A DNA stretch of 35,079 nt, taken from an uncultured Spirochaetia bacterium. GTDB lineage: Bacteria > Spirochaetota > Brachyspiria > Brachyspirales > Brachyspiraceae. Position 1 is the stretch's first letter; the number at the start of each line of letters is the position of its first letter. Made by a program: the position numbers and the translations under genes. The stretch is from assembly GCA_947040495.1 (NCBI GenBank), contig CAMRBQ010000016.1, positions 1 through 35,079 of the forward strand, written 5' to 3'. This document shows, piece after piece, positions 16,988-26,541 of this stretch. Under the pieces are notes generated by a model. The model searched no databases, had not been told where the DNA came from, and saw only the letters and a list, made by a program, of their open reading frames with translations.

Positions 16988-18205
16988 TTATTTAATATTT
17001 TTTTTATCAATCTTTAATTTTTTTATCTCTGCTTTCATTTTAACAATATTTTGACTATAATCTTTACTCCTATCAGAATTCATATGCTCTATTTTGATAA
17101 GTAACTCATCAATATCAAATTCTATAGCCAATATTTTCATCTTTTTGTTATCAGATTTTTTCACAGTATTTGCAAGTTTAATTCTATATACATCTATAAA
17201 CACAGAAATAATAACAACAATACCAATAGTGAAATATTGGAAAAATTGTTCAACACCAACTGAAGGTAGACCAGATTTTAATACACTCATTATATAGACA
17301 CCTATCACAGTTCCTGATATAGAGCCAACACCACCAGAAAGTGAAGTTCCTCCTATAACAACACCAGCAATAGCATCTAATTCATAACCTTGTCCAGCTC
17401 CAGGGCTTATTCCAGAGTAGCTAGCAGCAAAAGCAATCCCTGCTAATCCCACATAAAAACCACATATGGCATATGCCATTATCTTCCATTTTTTTGTTTT
17501 AACACCCGAAAGCCTAGCAGCCTCTTCATTACTTCCTACAGCAAATATATATCTACCAATAACTGTTTTATTTAATATAACAGCAGCTAATATTGCAAAG
17601 AACAAAAGTACAAAAGCACCCAATGGAAAATTATTACTAGTAGCATTAAATAATGACCTAAACCACCAGCCCCCCGGCTCTGTTATTGTTGGATAATATA
17701 TTGTTTGTGAATTTGATACTATTCCTGAAAGGCCTTTTGTAACCATAAGAGTACCAAGTGTAGCAATAAATGGAGGAAGGTTCATATATGAAACAAGCAC
17801 GCCATTTATTACACCAACAGTTACACCTAAAAGCACTACAATAATTAGAACAAGCCACATGGGCAAGCCAGTATTTGTAAGTAAAACACCGCCAGACATA
17901 GCAGCAAATAATGCAGAAGAACCTATCGAAAGCTCTATGCCCCCTGTTATGATTGGAAATGTAACTCCTATTGCTAGAAAACCTATAAAATAGGAATGTC
18001 TTAATATTAAGGTAAATGTATCAAATGAGAAAAAATTTCTCCCAAATATGCAAAAAAATATGTATATAATTACAAGAGCAGCTACAGTTAAAAGTTTCTG
18101 TAGACCATTCCTTTTTACATAATTTTTCGTTTTTCTCAATCTTCTATTCACAGAAGACTTAAATCCTAGCTTCCCTGTAAATGTGTTCGTTTCTAAATCA
18201 TACAT
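16988..18205 (-). CDS. Sugar ABC transporter permease (RbsC/MglC type) with C-terminal extension
   Basis: 405 residues from ATG 18205, which has AAGGAG 8 bases upstream; the frame extends to GTG 18223. Core features of BPD_transp_2 permeases are present: GVTFPIITGGIELSIGSSAL, LPPFIATLGTLMVTKGLSG, GSNEEAARLSGVKTKKWKI (ATPase contact loop) and ELDAIAGVVIGGTSLSGGVG. RbsC/MglC proteins are about 320-340 residues. Here a polar N-terminus of ~35 residues and a charged C-terminal tail of ~66 residues (after FIDVYRIKLAN) are added. The tail looks helical, possibly coiled coil, and would lie in the cytoplasm. With the ATPase at 18233 and lipoprotein at 15931 it forms a sugar importer, presumably for L-fucose. 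Confidence 0.88.
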   Translation of the reverse strand: MYDLETNTFTGKLGFKSSVNRRLRKTKNYVKRNGLQKLLTVAALVIIYIFFCIFGRNFFSFDTFTLILRHSYFIGFLAIGVTFPIITGGIELSIGSSALFAAMSGGVLLTNTGLPMWLVLIIVVLLGVTVGVINGVLVSYMNLPPFIATLGTLMVTKGLSGIVSNSQTIYYPTITEPGGWWFRSLFNATSNNFPLGAFVLLFFAILAAVILNKTVIGRYIFAVGSNEEAARLSGVKTKKWKIMAYAICGFYVGLAGIAFAASYSGISPGAGQGYELDAIAGVVIGGTSLSGGVGSISGTVIGVYIMSVLKSGLPSVGVEQFFQYFTIGIVVIISVFIDVYRIKLANTVKKSDNKKMKILAIEFDIDELLIKIEHMNSDRSKDYSQNIVKMKAEIKKLKIDKKNIK

Positions 18206-18232
18206 ACATTTTACTCCTTTCACATCTTTTAA

Positions 18233-19738
18233 TTATCTTGATTGCCTTATTGTTGCATATTGCATAATTGATTCTTGAGATGCCTCTTTTATATCAAGGA
18301 CACCAGTAGTCTTGCCTTCAGACATAATAATAATTCTATCACTCATCCTCAGTATTTCTACCAAATCAGAGCTTATCATTATGATTGACTTTCCCAATGA
18401 AGCTAAATCATTTATAAGTTTATATATCTCACTTTTTGCTCCAACATCTATACCACGAGTAGGCTCATCAAAAATTAGTATACGACATTCTTTTATAAGC
18501 CAGTTTGCTATAATAACTTTTTGTTGATTACCTCCACTTAAATTTTTAACTAATTGCATAATAGAAGGTGTTTTTATTTTTAAAGATTGTACTTGCTCTT
18601 CTACAGTTTTTTTGATGCCATTATCATCTACAAATACACCATTTGAAAATTTATCATAATTACCAAGTAGCATATTAGATGATATAGAAAGTTCTAATGC
18701 AAGACCATATTCTTTTCTATCTTCAGATAAATAACCAATACCATTTGCAATGGCATCTACAGGGCTATTTATATTCACAGGTTTGCCATCAATATAAATA
18801 TTGCCGCCATCCTTTTTATCTGCCCCAAATATAGCCCGAGCTGTTTCGGTACGACCTGCCCCCATAAGTCCAGCAAATCCTAAAACTTCACCTTCATATA
18901 AAGAAAAACTAGCGTCACGCACAGCTTCTCCAATACTTAGATTTTTTACATCTAATACAACCTTCGCATCAGCCTTCACAGTGCTTTCAGATTTTGGGTC
19001 TTCATATATTACACGCCCAACCATCATATTCACAATTTCATTTTTATTTGTATCTTTTATATTTTTTGTAGCAACATATTCACCATCTCTAATAATTGTA
19101 ACCCTATCAGATATCAGGAATAATTCATCCAATCGATGTGATATATATACGATAGATGCTCCCTGCTCTTTAAGGTCTCTTATTATTCTAAATAGCTCTT
19201 TTGATTCTGTATCTGTCAATGCTGCTGTCGGTTCATCTAATATAAGTATCTTTGAATCATGAGTAAGTGATTTTGCTATTTCCACTAATTGCTGCTTGCC
19301 CACAGATAATTTACTTATTTTATCTTTTGGACTAATATCCACATTCATTTTCTTGAATATTTCAGCAGATTTATTATTCATTTTTTCATCATCTAAAAAT
19401 AGATTCATGAATTTTCTAGACTCTTGACCTATATAAATATTCTGTGCAACAGTGAGATGATTCATTAAATTAAGTTCTTGATGTACTATAGATATACCCT
19501 GTTCTTGAGCATCTTTTGGCTCTTTAATCTCAAGAGGCTTACCAAAATATTCTATAACACCGCCATCTTTTTTATGAATACCAGAAAGTATTTTCATCAA
19601 TGTAGATTTACCAGCACCATTCTCACCAACAAGGGAATGAACTTCACCTTTTCTTAAATCAAAACTGAAATTTTTTAAAGCATGTACGCCTTTAAAATAC
19701 TTTTCTATATTTTTCATCAACAAAATATTATCTGCCAT
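18233..19738 (-). CDS. Sugar ABC transporter ATPase, two-domain (RbsA/MglA type)
   Basis: 501 residues with two fused nucleotide-binding domains. N-terminal domain: Walker A GENGAGKSTL, signature LSVGKQQLVEIAKSL and Walker B ILILDEPTAALT. C-terminal domain: degenerate Walker A GLMGAGRTE, signature LSGGNQQKVIIANWL and Walker B ILIFDEPTRGIDVGAKSEI. This asymmetry is normal for the RbsA/MglA/XylG family. It sits on the cytoplasmic side of the permease encoded 27 bases downstream and powers uptake. Start ATG 19738 has AGGGG upstream. fucI lies 85 bases upstream and shares the direction. Confidence 0.92.
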   Translation of the reverse strand: MADNILLMKNIEKYFKGVHALKNFSFDLRKGEVHSLVGENGAGKSTLMKILSGIHKKDGGVIEYFGKPLEIKEPKDAQEQGISIVHQELNLMNHLTVAQNIYIGQESRKFMNLFLDDEKMNNKSAEIFKKMNVDISPKDKISKLSVGKQQLVEIAKSLTHDSKILILDEPTAALTDTESKELFRIIRDLKEQGASIVYISHRLDELFLISDRVTIIRDGEYVATKNIKDTNKNEIVNMMVGRVIYEDPKSESTVKADAKVVLDVKNLSIGEAVRDASFSLYEGEVLGFAGLMGAGRTETARAIFGADKKDGGNIYIDGKPVNINSPVDAIANGIGYLSEDRKEYGLALELSISSNMLLGNYDKFSNGVFVDDNGIKKTVEEQVQSLKIKTPSIMQLVKNLSGGNQQKVIIANWLIKECRILIFDEPTRGIDVGAKSEIYKLINDLASLGKSIIMISSDLVEILRMSDRIIIMSEGKTTGVLDIKEASQESIMQYATIRQSR

Positions 19739-19823
19739 ACTAACCCCTATAAAAAATATTAATGCTTATCCAATTATTATAACAATAAGAAAAGCACTAA
19801 TATAAATAGAAACAAAATTAAAA

Positions 19824-21617
19824 CTATTTTTTTAACTTACCATATAATGGACCTAATGCATCACAAGCTCTATAATCTGCCCCTTCCATACTATCAGTAC
19901 CAAAAGCACTCCATACCTTAGGTCTAAATATACGTGATGGAGCAACATTATGCATAGCAACAGGTATACGTAGCATAGAAGCAAGGGTTATAAACTTATC
20001 GCCTATATGACCATATGAAACAACACCATGATTAGCACCCCATGTATCCATAACATTATGCACAGTTGTAAATGCACCACTGCCTGTAAGTATTGGAGCA
20101 AACCATGTTGTAGGCCATGTAAAATTTGTACGCCTATATAATGCTTCATGTACATCACTATCAAGTTCTACTGTATAACCTTCAGCAATTTGAAGTATTG
20201 GACCAAGCCCTTTTATAAGATTTAGCCTTGTCATAGTAACAGGCATTTCACATTCTGTTGAAAACTGAGAAGAGTATCCACCTCCTCTAAAGTATGTCAA
20301 CTCAGCTGGGCACCATTTTGTAGATTTAAGACATTCATTCATCTCTGCCTCTGTTATATCCCAGAAAGATTTCATAACATTTTTGCCTTCACCATTTTTT
20401 TGCTTACCACATCCATCAATTGCAGCAGCACCACTATTAATAAGGTGTATTATTCCATTTGCCGCTTTACCTTTCAATTCTTTTCCAGTAACACGCTTCA
20501 CAGCACTTGGCGACCAATATGTTCTAACATCAGCAAATACTTGGGCTGTTTTTGAAATAAGATGGCCAAATGTCATAGCCATTCCATTCATGCAATCATT
20601 CTCTGTAGCAACTATAAATGATTGTCTAATGCCATTCCAATCAAATGATGAGTTTAATATAGATTCTGCAAAATCACAGTTTGGCATAAAATCAGTCCAA
20701 TGCCTCTGTCCTTGAAAACCAGAAGCTATCGCATTATGACCTTCTGCCTCTTCTGTATATCCCATATCTTTAAGTTTTTTATTACCAACCATAAGGTCTT
20801 TAATAATAAGAGCCATTTTTATAGATATTTCCCAAGCCTTATCTTTAGTTTCTCTGTCTTGTTGAGTTTCTTTTGGATTAGGGTCTTCACCTTCAGGGCA
20901 ATTCTTATTCTTCCATTCTAATGCTTTTTTATATTCATCTTTATCATAAATTTCACATTCAAGCCTTCTCTTTACTTCAATCATATCGACATACTCATTT
21001 CTCATGCCAAGATAATCGCTGAAAAAATGTGGGTCGGCAATGGAACCTGCTATACCCATAGATACATTACCTATACCTAAATAACTTTTACCTTTCATTG
21101 TAGCTACAGCAATCCCCGATTCAATAAATGCTCGTATCTTTCTTTTAACATCATTTGGGATAGAACTATCACCTGAATCTTGAACATCTTCTCCATATAT
21201 AGAAAAAACAGGCTCCCCAAATTGTGCATGAGCTGCCGCTACTGCTGCCAAATATACAGCACCCGGGCGTTCTGTTCCATTAAATCCCCAAACAGCTTTT
21301 GGTATATGTGGTGTCATATCCATAGTCTCAGTTCCATAACACCAACATGGTGTAACAGTTATAGAAAGCCCCACATTATTTTCAATAAATTTTTGCTGGC
21401 AACGAGAAGATTCTGCTATACCGCCAATTGTTTCATCAAATATATAGCATTCTACCTTCTCGCCACTCGCATGGTATAATGTAGATTCTATCAATGCTTT
21501 AACACCATTTACCATAGACATCGTTTGTTCTTCAAGAGATTCTCTTACTCCCTTCCTTCTCCCATCTATAGTGCCACGTATGCCAACCTTTGGTAATTTA
21601 CCATTTAATCTGAACAT
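19824..21617 (-). CDS. fucI: L-fucose isomerase
   Basis: 597 residues (E. coli FucI has 591), ATG 21617 with AAGGAG about 10 bases upstream. It converts L-fucose to L-fuculose, needs Mn2+, and is a cytoplasmic hexamer in known cases. The metal ligands of E. coli FucI (E337, D361, H528) correspond to E339 in [11 protein letters not shown]363 in FADVRTYW and H530 in [11 protein letters not shown], each shifted by two residues. The N-terminal [20 protein letters not shown] is also a FucI hallmark. No active-site loss is seen. Central gene of the fucose cluster. D-arabinose is a known side substrate of FucI enzymes. Confidence 0.96.
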   Translation of the reverse strand: MFRLNGKLPKVGIRGTIDGRRKGVRESLEEQTMSMVNGVKALIESTLYHASGEKVECYIFDETIGGIAESSRCQQKFIENNVGLSITVTPCWCYGTETMDMTPHIPKAVWGFNGTERPGAVYLAAVAAAHAQFGEPVFSIYGEDVQDSGDSSIPNDVKRKIRAFIESGIAVATMKGKSYLGIGNVSMGIAGSIADPHFFSDYLGMRNEYVDMIEVKRRLECEIYDKDEYKKALEWKNKNCPEGEDPNPKETQQDRETKDKAWEISIKMALIIKDLMVGNKKLKDMGYTEEAEGHNAIASGFQGQRHWTDFMPNCDFAESILNSSFDWNGIRQSFIVATENDCMNGMAMTFGHLISKTAQVFADVRTYWSPSAVKRVTGKELKGKAANGIIHLINSGAAAIDGCGKQKNGEGKNVMKSFWDITEAEMNECLKSTKWCPAELTYFRGGGYSSQFSTECEMPVTMTRLNLIKGLGPILQIAEGYTVELDSDVHEALYRRTNFTWPTTWFAPILTGSGAFTTVHNVMDTWGANHGVVSYGHIGDKFITLASMLRIPVAMHNVAPSRIFRPKVWSAFGTDSMEGADYRACDALGPLYGKLKK

Positions 21618-21725
21618 CTAAATCGTTCTCCTTTTTAAATCAATTTTTTAATATTTAAAGTATAAAAAACAACTAATATTTCTATACATGTATTATCAAT
21701 ATATCATACTTACAAATCAACAAAA

Positions 21726-23111
21726 CTAATCTACTATAACACGAGAAACATTACTAATATCATTTGTATAACCTAAGGCATATAACTGCACTATAGCATT
21801 GCCTAATATAGAAGCCTCGGTAATACCAATTTCTATTTTTCTTTCTGTACTACTGGCGATTATTTGTAAAAGCAAATAATCCTTCGTACCGCCACCACCT
21901 ACTATGATACTATCTATTTTTGTATTTGACGTGCTTTCTATATCGGTAACAGCAAGTCTATATAAATTTCCAAGACTATTATAAGCTAGACGACATATAT
22001 CCTCTGTAGATAGTATTTCTTTATTATATTTTTTTCTATATCTATCTTTAAAAAGCAAAATCATGCTGTCTGGGTATATAAACTCATCATCTATATCTAC
22101 AAAGGCATTTTCAGAAGAGCTTTTGGCATATTCGCATATATCATCATAGGAATATTTTTGACCAAGCCTTTCATAATCTTCTTTTATAGCACGTAACAAC
22201 CAAGTACCTAAAAACATTTTCATATAGCGAATAGATGAATTAAAAGAACCCTCATTTACAAGTGCCCTCTTTACTCCATGTTTGTCTGTTACAGGCTCAT
22301 CTACCTCTATACCAAATAAAGACCATGACCCATTTAATAGATATGCCGCATTTGGCTTAATATTTAAACCTACAACGGCACTAGCAGTATCATGACCTGC
22401 TACTGATACTACAAGTGGAATGTTTCCTTTTAAGCCCATCTCATCAAATATTTCTTTCTTTAATAAACATTTATAATTTCCAGGCATAACTATGTCAGAT
22501 TTTATATCATTAGGAATTGATAGTTTTTTAAATATAGTATCAGACCAATCACGCTTACGGACGTCCATTAGTCCTGATGTTGAGGATATAGTATATTCCC
22601 AAGTATATTCACCAGTTAAAAGATAGAAAAATAAGTTTGGCATAAATAAAAACTTAGAAGCACCTTGTTCTATAACTTTATCAATATGAATATCTTTGTA
22701 TATCTGATATATTGAATTAAAATTAAAATATGCATTGCCATTGATCTGATACAAATCATCTAATGGTATAATTGAATGCACTTTATCTATAATATCTTTT
22801 TCTATTTCTTCTTTATATGACCTTGGGTTCTTAAGTACATCCCCATTTTTATCAATCCAAGCATAATCACAACCCCATGTATCAATAGCAATAGATTCTA
22901 TATTAGGCTCAAATTCAAATGCTTTTTTAATAGATAATTTTATATTTGAAAACAGATAATCTATATTCCAAAATAATTTATTATTATCCTTTATAATCTC
23001 GTTTGGGAAACGATGAACTTCATTCAATGAAAATGATTCATTATTATATGAAACAACAATAGCTCTGCCACTGCCTGAACCTAAATCTATCGACAATAAA
23101 GAAACTGACAT
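21726..23111 (-). CDS. fucK: FGGY kinase, L-fuculokinase (rhamnulokinase-like sequence)
   Basis: 461 residues, ATG 23111 with AAGGAT about 9 bases upstream. FGGY kinase pattern: LLSIDLGSGSGRAIVV at the N-terminus (phosphate-1 loop), IESIAIDTWGCDYAWIDKNG, VSVAGHDTASAVVG carrying the catalytic Asp, and IIVGGGGTKDYLLLQIIAS near the C-terminus (adenosine motif). The 'EVHRFPNE' and 'DTWGCDY' elements are those of rhamnulokinase (RhaB), which is close to fuculokinase. Its position between fucA and fucI makes L-fuculose the expected substrate, giving L-fuculose-1-phosphate. Specificity cannot be fixed from sequence alone. Confidence 0.82.
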   Translation of the reverse strand: MSVSLLSIDLGSGSGRAIVVSYNNESFSLNEVHRFPNEIIKDNNKLFWNIDYLFSNIKLSIKKAFEFEPNIESIAIDTWGCDYAWIDKNGDVLKNPRSYKEEIEKDIIDKVHSIIPLDDLYQINGNAYFNFNSIYQIYKDIHIDKVIEQGASKFLFMPNLFFYLLTGEYTWEYTISSTSGLMDVRKRDWSDTIFKKLSIPNDIKSDIVMPGNYKCLLKKEIFDEMGLKGNIPLVVSVAGHDTASAVVGLNIKPNAAYLLNGSWSLFGIEVDEPVTDKHGVKRALVNEGSFNSSIRYMKMFLGTWLLRAIKEDYERLGQKYSYDDICEYAKSSSENAFVDIDDEFIYPDSMILLFKDRYRKKYNKEILSTEDICRLAYNSLGNLYRLAVTDIESTSNTKIDSIIVGGGGTKDYLLLQIIASSTERKIEIGITEASILGNAIVQLYALGYTNDISNVSRVIVD

Positions 23112-23148
23112 CTTACTAAATATCCTTATAATATAAAGTTAAACCAAT

Positions 23149-23799
23149 CTATTTTTTTACCTGTCCATATGTCTTAAATAATTCTTTCATCTTAATCATC
23201 TCCGTATCATCTAATACAGCTGGCTCCATTCCTGTTTGCTTGCTAAGTATATATAGTTGAGAAATATATTCTATTTGAACTAATATACCATATGCTCCAT
23301 CTATATCATCAGCAACAGTAACTATACCATGATTAGCCAAGAGTACTGCTTTTGCTTCACCCATAGTTTTAAATGCATTTTCTGCCAATTCTTTCGTCCC
23401 AAATGTGGCATATTCTGTGCATCTTACTTCTTTATCACCTGCAGCCATTATCATATAATCTATCGCAGGCAGACTTTTTCTTAGGCAAGCTACAGTTGTT
23501 GAATATACTGTATGGGCATGTAGGCAGGCACTAACATCATCTCTATTTTTATAAAAAATACAATGTAAATCTAATTCACTCGTAGCTTTTTTACCCTCTA
23601 GCAGTGTACCATCTAATTTAACTACAGAAACATCTTCTGCTGTCAAAACATCATATGGAATACCTGTAGGTGATAATGCTACAAGATTCTCTTTTCTATT
23701 ATAAATACTAACATTACCTGAAGTACCATTTGTATAGCCTTCTTTCAACATTTTATTACATATTGATACTATTTTCTCTCTTTCAGTTTTTAATAACAT
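23149..23799 (-). CDS. fucA: L-fuculose-1-phosphate aldolase (class II aldolase/adducin family)
   Basis: 216 residues (E. coli FucA 215). ATG 23799 with GGGG 5 bases upstream. It cleaves L-fuculose-1-phosphate to dihydroxyacetone phosphate and L-lactaldehyde using Zn2+. The catalytic Glu is in ATSELDLH; the zinc ligands are in LHAHTVYST (two His) and LLANHG (third His). NGTSGNVS near residue 26 is the phosphate-binding loop. It is the first gene of the fucose operon, 38 bases before fucK. The related RhaD and AraD are less likely given length and fucI context. No lactaldehyde reductase or dehydrogenase is in the window. Confidence 0.9.
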   Translation of the reverse strand: MLLKTEREKIVSICNKMLKEGYTNGTSGNVSIYNRKENLVALSPTGIPYDVLTAEDVSVVKLDGTLLEGKKATSELDLHCIFYKNRDDVSACLHAHTVYSTTVACLRKSLPAIDYMIMAAGDKEVRCTEYATFGTKELAENAFKTMGEAKAVLLANHGIVTVADDIDGAYGILVQIEYISQLYILSKQTGMEPAVLDDTEMIKMKELFKTYGQVKK

Positions 23800-23848
23800 A
23801 AATACCCCATAATAATTTTACAAAATCTCACTTTAATGCCTAATCTAA

Positions 23849-23876
23849 AGTATAGACATTTATTATTTATTGTCAA
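23849..23876 (-). promoter_or_regulatory. Sigma-70-type promoter of the fucose operon
   Basis: On the minus strand, TTGACA (23871-23876) and TATACT (23849-23854) are separated by 16 bases. The expected transcript start is about 40 bases before the fucA ATG at 23799. Confidence 0.7.
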
Positions 23877-23881
23877 TTTTT

Positions 23882-23920
23882 ATTCTATTATCTTAATAAG
23901 ATATTTAAAATAAATAGAAT
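23882..23920. promoter_or_regulatory. Nested palindrome upstream of fuc promoter, possible regulator site
   Basis: TATCTTAATAAGATA (23889-23903) is a perfect 7-1-7 palindrome. Outer arms ATTCTATT (23882-23889) and AATAGAAT (23913-23920) are also complementary. It begins 6 bases upstream of the -35 box, the usual place for an activator. AT-rich DNA makes chance palindromes common, so this is tentative. Confidence 0.35.
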
Positions 23921-23988
23921 ACCGCCTTCTAATATATTTTGAATAAATAAATAGAAAACAGTATTCTAAGATTACTAATTAATATTTT

Positions 23989-24729
23989 TTAATACTTTGC
24001 TTGAGCAGTACTCCATTTTTCAAACAAAGGTTCATTAAATTCAAGATTGTCTCTTTCATATGCATTTTTTAATATAGTTAGAATAGATTTTATCCCAACA
24101 CCAAATCTATCACAACCACATTCAATCATACTATCTATATCTTCTATAGTTCTAACTCCACCTGCTGCTTTTATTTTTGCTCTATCTTTTATAGTGCTTT
24201 TTATAGTCTTAATTGTCTCAACAGTTGTTGGTTTATTACCCCAGCCTGTCCCTGTTTTTACATATGTTGTACCAGCATCAACTGCAATCTCAGATGCTTT
24301 TATGATTTCTTCATTTGTTAAATAACATATTTCTAATATAGTTTTAACTTCAAGTGGATATACAGCTTCAACAACCATAGCAATATCTCTTTTTACTAAT
24401 TCATAATCTTTTGATTTTAAAGCACCAACATTTATAACCATGTCTATTTCGCCACAACCAACAGCCTTCATTTTTTTAGCACATTCAACTTTAGATTCTG
24501 TAGTATCCGCACCAGAAGGGAAACCAGCAACTCCTCCAAGGATTACACTAGTATTATTGCCAAGACATTTATGTAACATTTCTGTAAAACAAGGCATGGC
24601 AAAAGTAGCCTTAAAATTATACCTATTAGCTATCTCTGCTATAGATTTAATCTCTTCATATGTCACGTCAGTTCGTACAGAACTTATATCAATAATTTTT
24701 GGTAATTCTTTGCAACTTAATTTATTCAT
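23989..24729 (-). CDS. DeoC-family aldolase, divergent (deoxyribose-phosphate aldolase-like)
   Basis: 246 residues from ATG 24729 (AGGAG 8 bases upstream; a TTG one codon earlier is less likely). Class I aldolase of the DeoC family with the catalytic set retained: D96 in EIDMVINVGAL, Schiff-base K158 in YVKTGTGWG, and K187 in IKAAGGVRT, matching D102, K167 and K201 of E. coli DeoC. Two places differ from typical DeoC. The loop after K158 reads KTGTGWGNKPTTVE instead of KTSTGFGxxGAT. The phosphate-binding tail, normally G-[AT]-S-S, reads FGVGIKSIL (209-217). The substrate may thus differ from 2-deoxyribose-5-phosphate. It lies 43 bases behind the FGGY kinase and no nucleoside phosphorylase or phosphopentomutase is nearby, so it belongs to a sugar pathway, not nucleoside salvage. 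Confidence 0.8.
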   Translation of the reverse strand: MNKLSCKELPKIIDISSVRTDVTYEEIKSIAEIANRYNFKATFAMPCFTEMLHKCLGNNTSVILGGVAGFPSGADTTESKVECAKKMKAVGCGEIDMVINVGALKSKDYELVKRDIAMVVEAVYPLEVKTILEICYLTNEEIIKASEIAVDAGTTYVKTGTGWGNKPTTVETIKTIKSTIKDRAKIKAAGGVRTIEDIDSMIECGCDRFGVGIKSILTILKNAYERDNLEFNEPLFEKWSTAQAKY

Positions 24730-24772
24730 CAATGTTACTCCTTAAAAATTTTATTCTATCATAAATTAATAT

Positions 24773-26314
24773 CTATATAAATTTTCTAGCCTCATCTCCA
24801 TACATGCTCATAAAACTCGATGCACTTTTGAAAAGGTTAAACATATTTTCATATACTTTTTGATTTTTTTCTAATGGGGTATATACTTTTTGAATAACAT
24901 GCAGCTCTTTTATAGGTGAAAAATCTTTCCATGCATTGATTCCAACAGCAACCAAAGCAGCAGCACCTAATGCAGCAGATTGTTGATCTATAGATGTTTT
25001 TAATACTTTAACGCCATAAATGTCTGAAATCATTTGTATCCAAAAATCATCCTTTGCACCACCACCTACAACAATCATTTCATCTTTAAATTTAGTCATA
25101 TTAGCAAGTACATCAAAAGCTATTTTTAATCCAAATGTTATTCCCTCAAGTGAAGCTCGAATCATATCTTCTCTAGTATGATTTAATGTTAATCCTATAA
25201 AAGCACCCATTATGTTTTGACTTTTATCAAGACTATTACCACCCGAAAGAGATGGATTAAATATAAGCCCTCTTGAACCTATAGGCGAATTCTCTGCAAT
25301 CTTAGAACATGCTCTATATACATACTCTTCACCAACTTCTAAAAGAACATCTTTACATATCTCTTTGACAACCCAATTAAAACTTGAACCAGCAGAAAAT
25401 ATAGAAGTGGCTGATGTATACATATTATCTATAACATGGGCAAAAACAAAAGGTCTATATTTTAAGTCTATGAGAGGCTTCTCTGATGAAACTGCTATCC
25501 AACTAGATGACCCAAGCGAATTATATACACTACCACTATCTATATTTCTTGCCCCTAAAGCCATACATGAATTATCAACTCCACCCGACACAACGACAAC
25601 GTCTTCTGTAAGCCCCATTAGTAAAGCTATATCTTTTTTTAATTTCCCAATTATATCTGTAGATAATCCGATATCTGGCAATAGACTCTCTTTTATAGAA
25701 GCTGCATTTAATATATCATTAGAATATTTTCTCGAAAATAAATCATAAGCCCCTAAACCTGATGCATATGAGTGGTCAGTTGATATATTACCTGTAAGTC
25801 TATAGTTTACATAATCCTTTGTTCCCAAAATATAATCTGTCTTTAAAAACAGTTCTGGATATTTATCTTTAAACCATAAAATTTTAAAAATTGTATATAA
25901 TGATGGAGGAAAACCATTGCCTGTCATTTCATACCATTTATCTTCTGGTATTTTTAAAAACACAGTGTCTAAATGTTTTTTTTCAGGGCGTAAATCCGAC
26001 CATATTGGTACAGAGTTTAATATAAGATTACCACTTTTATCTAACGGAACCATCCCAAGAGAAAAGCCAGAAATACCCAACCCACGAACTTGATTTTTAT
26101 CTATAGCAGTTTTTTCCAATATACTTTTCGATGAAGAAATAATTGAATTAAACCAATCATCTGGATTTTGCTCATGATAACTAGCACTGATATATTTAGT
26201 CTGATAGGGCACGAAGTCTGAACCTAAACAATATCCACTATAGTCATATAAAGATGCTTTACATCCACCAGTACCTAAATCAAAAGCGATAATATATTCT
26301 ATACTCTTAAACAT
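24773..26314 (-). CDS. FGGY-family sugar or polyol kinase (xylulokinase-like)
   Basis: 513 residues, ATG 26314 with GGGGA 9 bases upstream. Motifs: IAFDLGTGGCKASLYD (phosphate-1), PIWSDLRP (sugar-binding, 103-110), VVSGGVDNSCMALGAR with D247 as catalytic base, and MIVVGGGAKDDFWIQMISD (adenosine). Overall resembles XylB and the broad FGGY group that phosphorylates ketopentoses, pentitols and tetritols at the terminal hydroxyl. It is the first gene of the leftward arm, with the DeoC-like aldolase behind it and the GntR regulator and xylose-type transporter divergent. No xylose isomerase is present, so D-xylulose from xylose is not the obvious substrate. A pentitol or deoxy/anhydro-pentose derivative is my inference. 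Confidence 0.85.
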   Translation of the reverse strand: MFKSIEYIIAFDLGTGGCKASLYDYSGYCLGSDFVPYQTKYISASYHEQNPDDWFNSIISSSKSILEKTAIDKNQVRGLGISGFSLGMVPLDKSGNLILNSVPIWSDLRPEKKHLDTVFLKIPEDKWYEMTGNGFPPSLYTIFKILWFKDKYPELFLKTDYILGTKDYVNYRLTGNISTDHSYASGLGAYDLFSRKYSNDILNAASIKESLLPDIGLSTDIIGKLKKDIALLMGLTEDVVVVSGGVDNSCMALGARNIDSGSVYNSLGSSSWIAVSSEKPLIDLKYRPFVFAHVIDNMYTSATSIFSAGSSFNWVVKEICKDVLLEVGEEYVYRACSKIAENSPIGSRGLIFNPSLSGGNSLDKSQNIMGAFIGLTLNHTREDMIRASLEGITFGLKIAFDVLANMTKFKDEMIVVGGGAKDDFWIQMISDIYGVKVLKTSIDQQSAALGAAALVAVGINAWKDFSPIKELHVIQKVYTPLEKNQKVYENMFNLFKSASSFMSMYGDEARKFI

Positions 26315-26350
26315 TATAATTCATCCCCAAACAATAACGATTTAAATATA

Positions 26351-26364
26351 CATTACTAATTCAT
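26351..26364 (-). promoter_or_regulatory. Candidate operator, copy 1 (kinase arm)
   Basis: Read on the minus strand: ATGAATTAGTAATG. It matches the copy upstream of the sugar-binding-protein gene (27395-27408) in 13 of 14 bases, in the same orientation relative to the gene served. It lies just downstream of the kinase promoter. A GntR repressor site is the simplest reading. Confidence 0.5.
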
Positions 26365-26385
26365 CATTAATAGATTACATTATAC

Positions 26386-26414
26386 AATATAATTAAAATA
26401 TATCTCTTTGTCAA
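26386..26414 (-). promoter_or_regulatory. Promoter of FGGY kinase-deoC arm
   Basis: Minus strand: TTGACA (26409-26414), 17-base spacer, TATATT (26386-26391). An alternative -10, TATAAT, lies at 26379-26384 but would need a 24-base spacer. Confidence 0.55.
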
Positions 26415-26470
26415 CTCTTTTATCTAAAATAAAAATAATTTAATAAAATATTTTCTATTAATTTGTCCAA

Positions 26471-26498
26471 TTGTATTTTTAATTATAAATTATATAAT
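26471..26498 (+). promoter_or_regulatory. Promoter of gntR-family gene
   Basis: TTGTAT (26471-26476), 16-base spacer, TATAAT (26493-26498); 43 bases before the ATG at 26542. The 14-bp motif is not found at this promoter. Confidence 0.45.
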
Positions 26499-26541
26499 CC
26501 TTTTAGAAAAATAATAAAATATTAATGCTGGCAAATACAAA

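Noticed and set aside
24773-26314. Calling the FGGY kinase xylB with a classic xylose pathway
   Set aside because: The importer is xylose-like, but no xylose isomerase is present and the kinase is paired with a DeoC-type aldolase and a GRE; a plain xylose operon does not fit.
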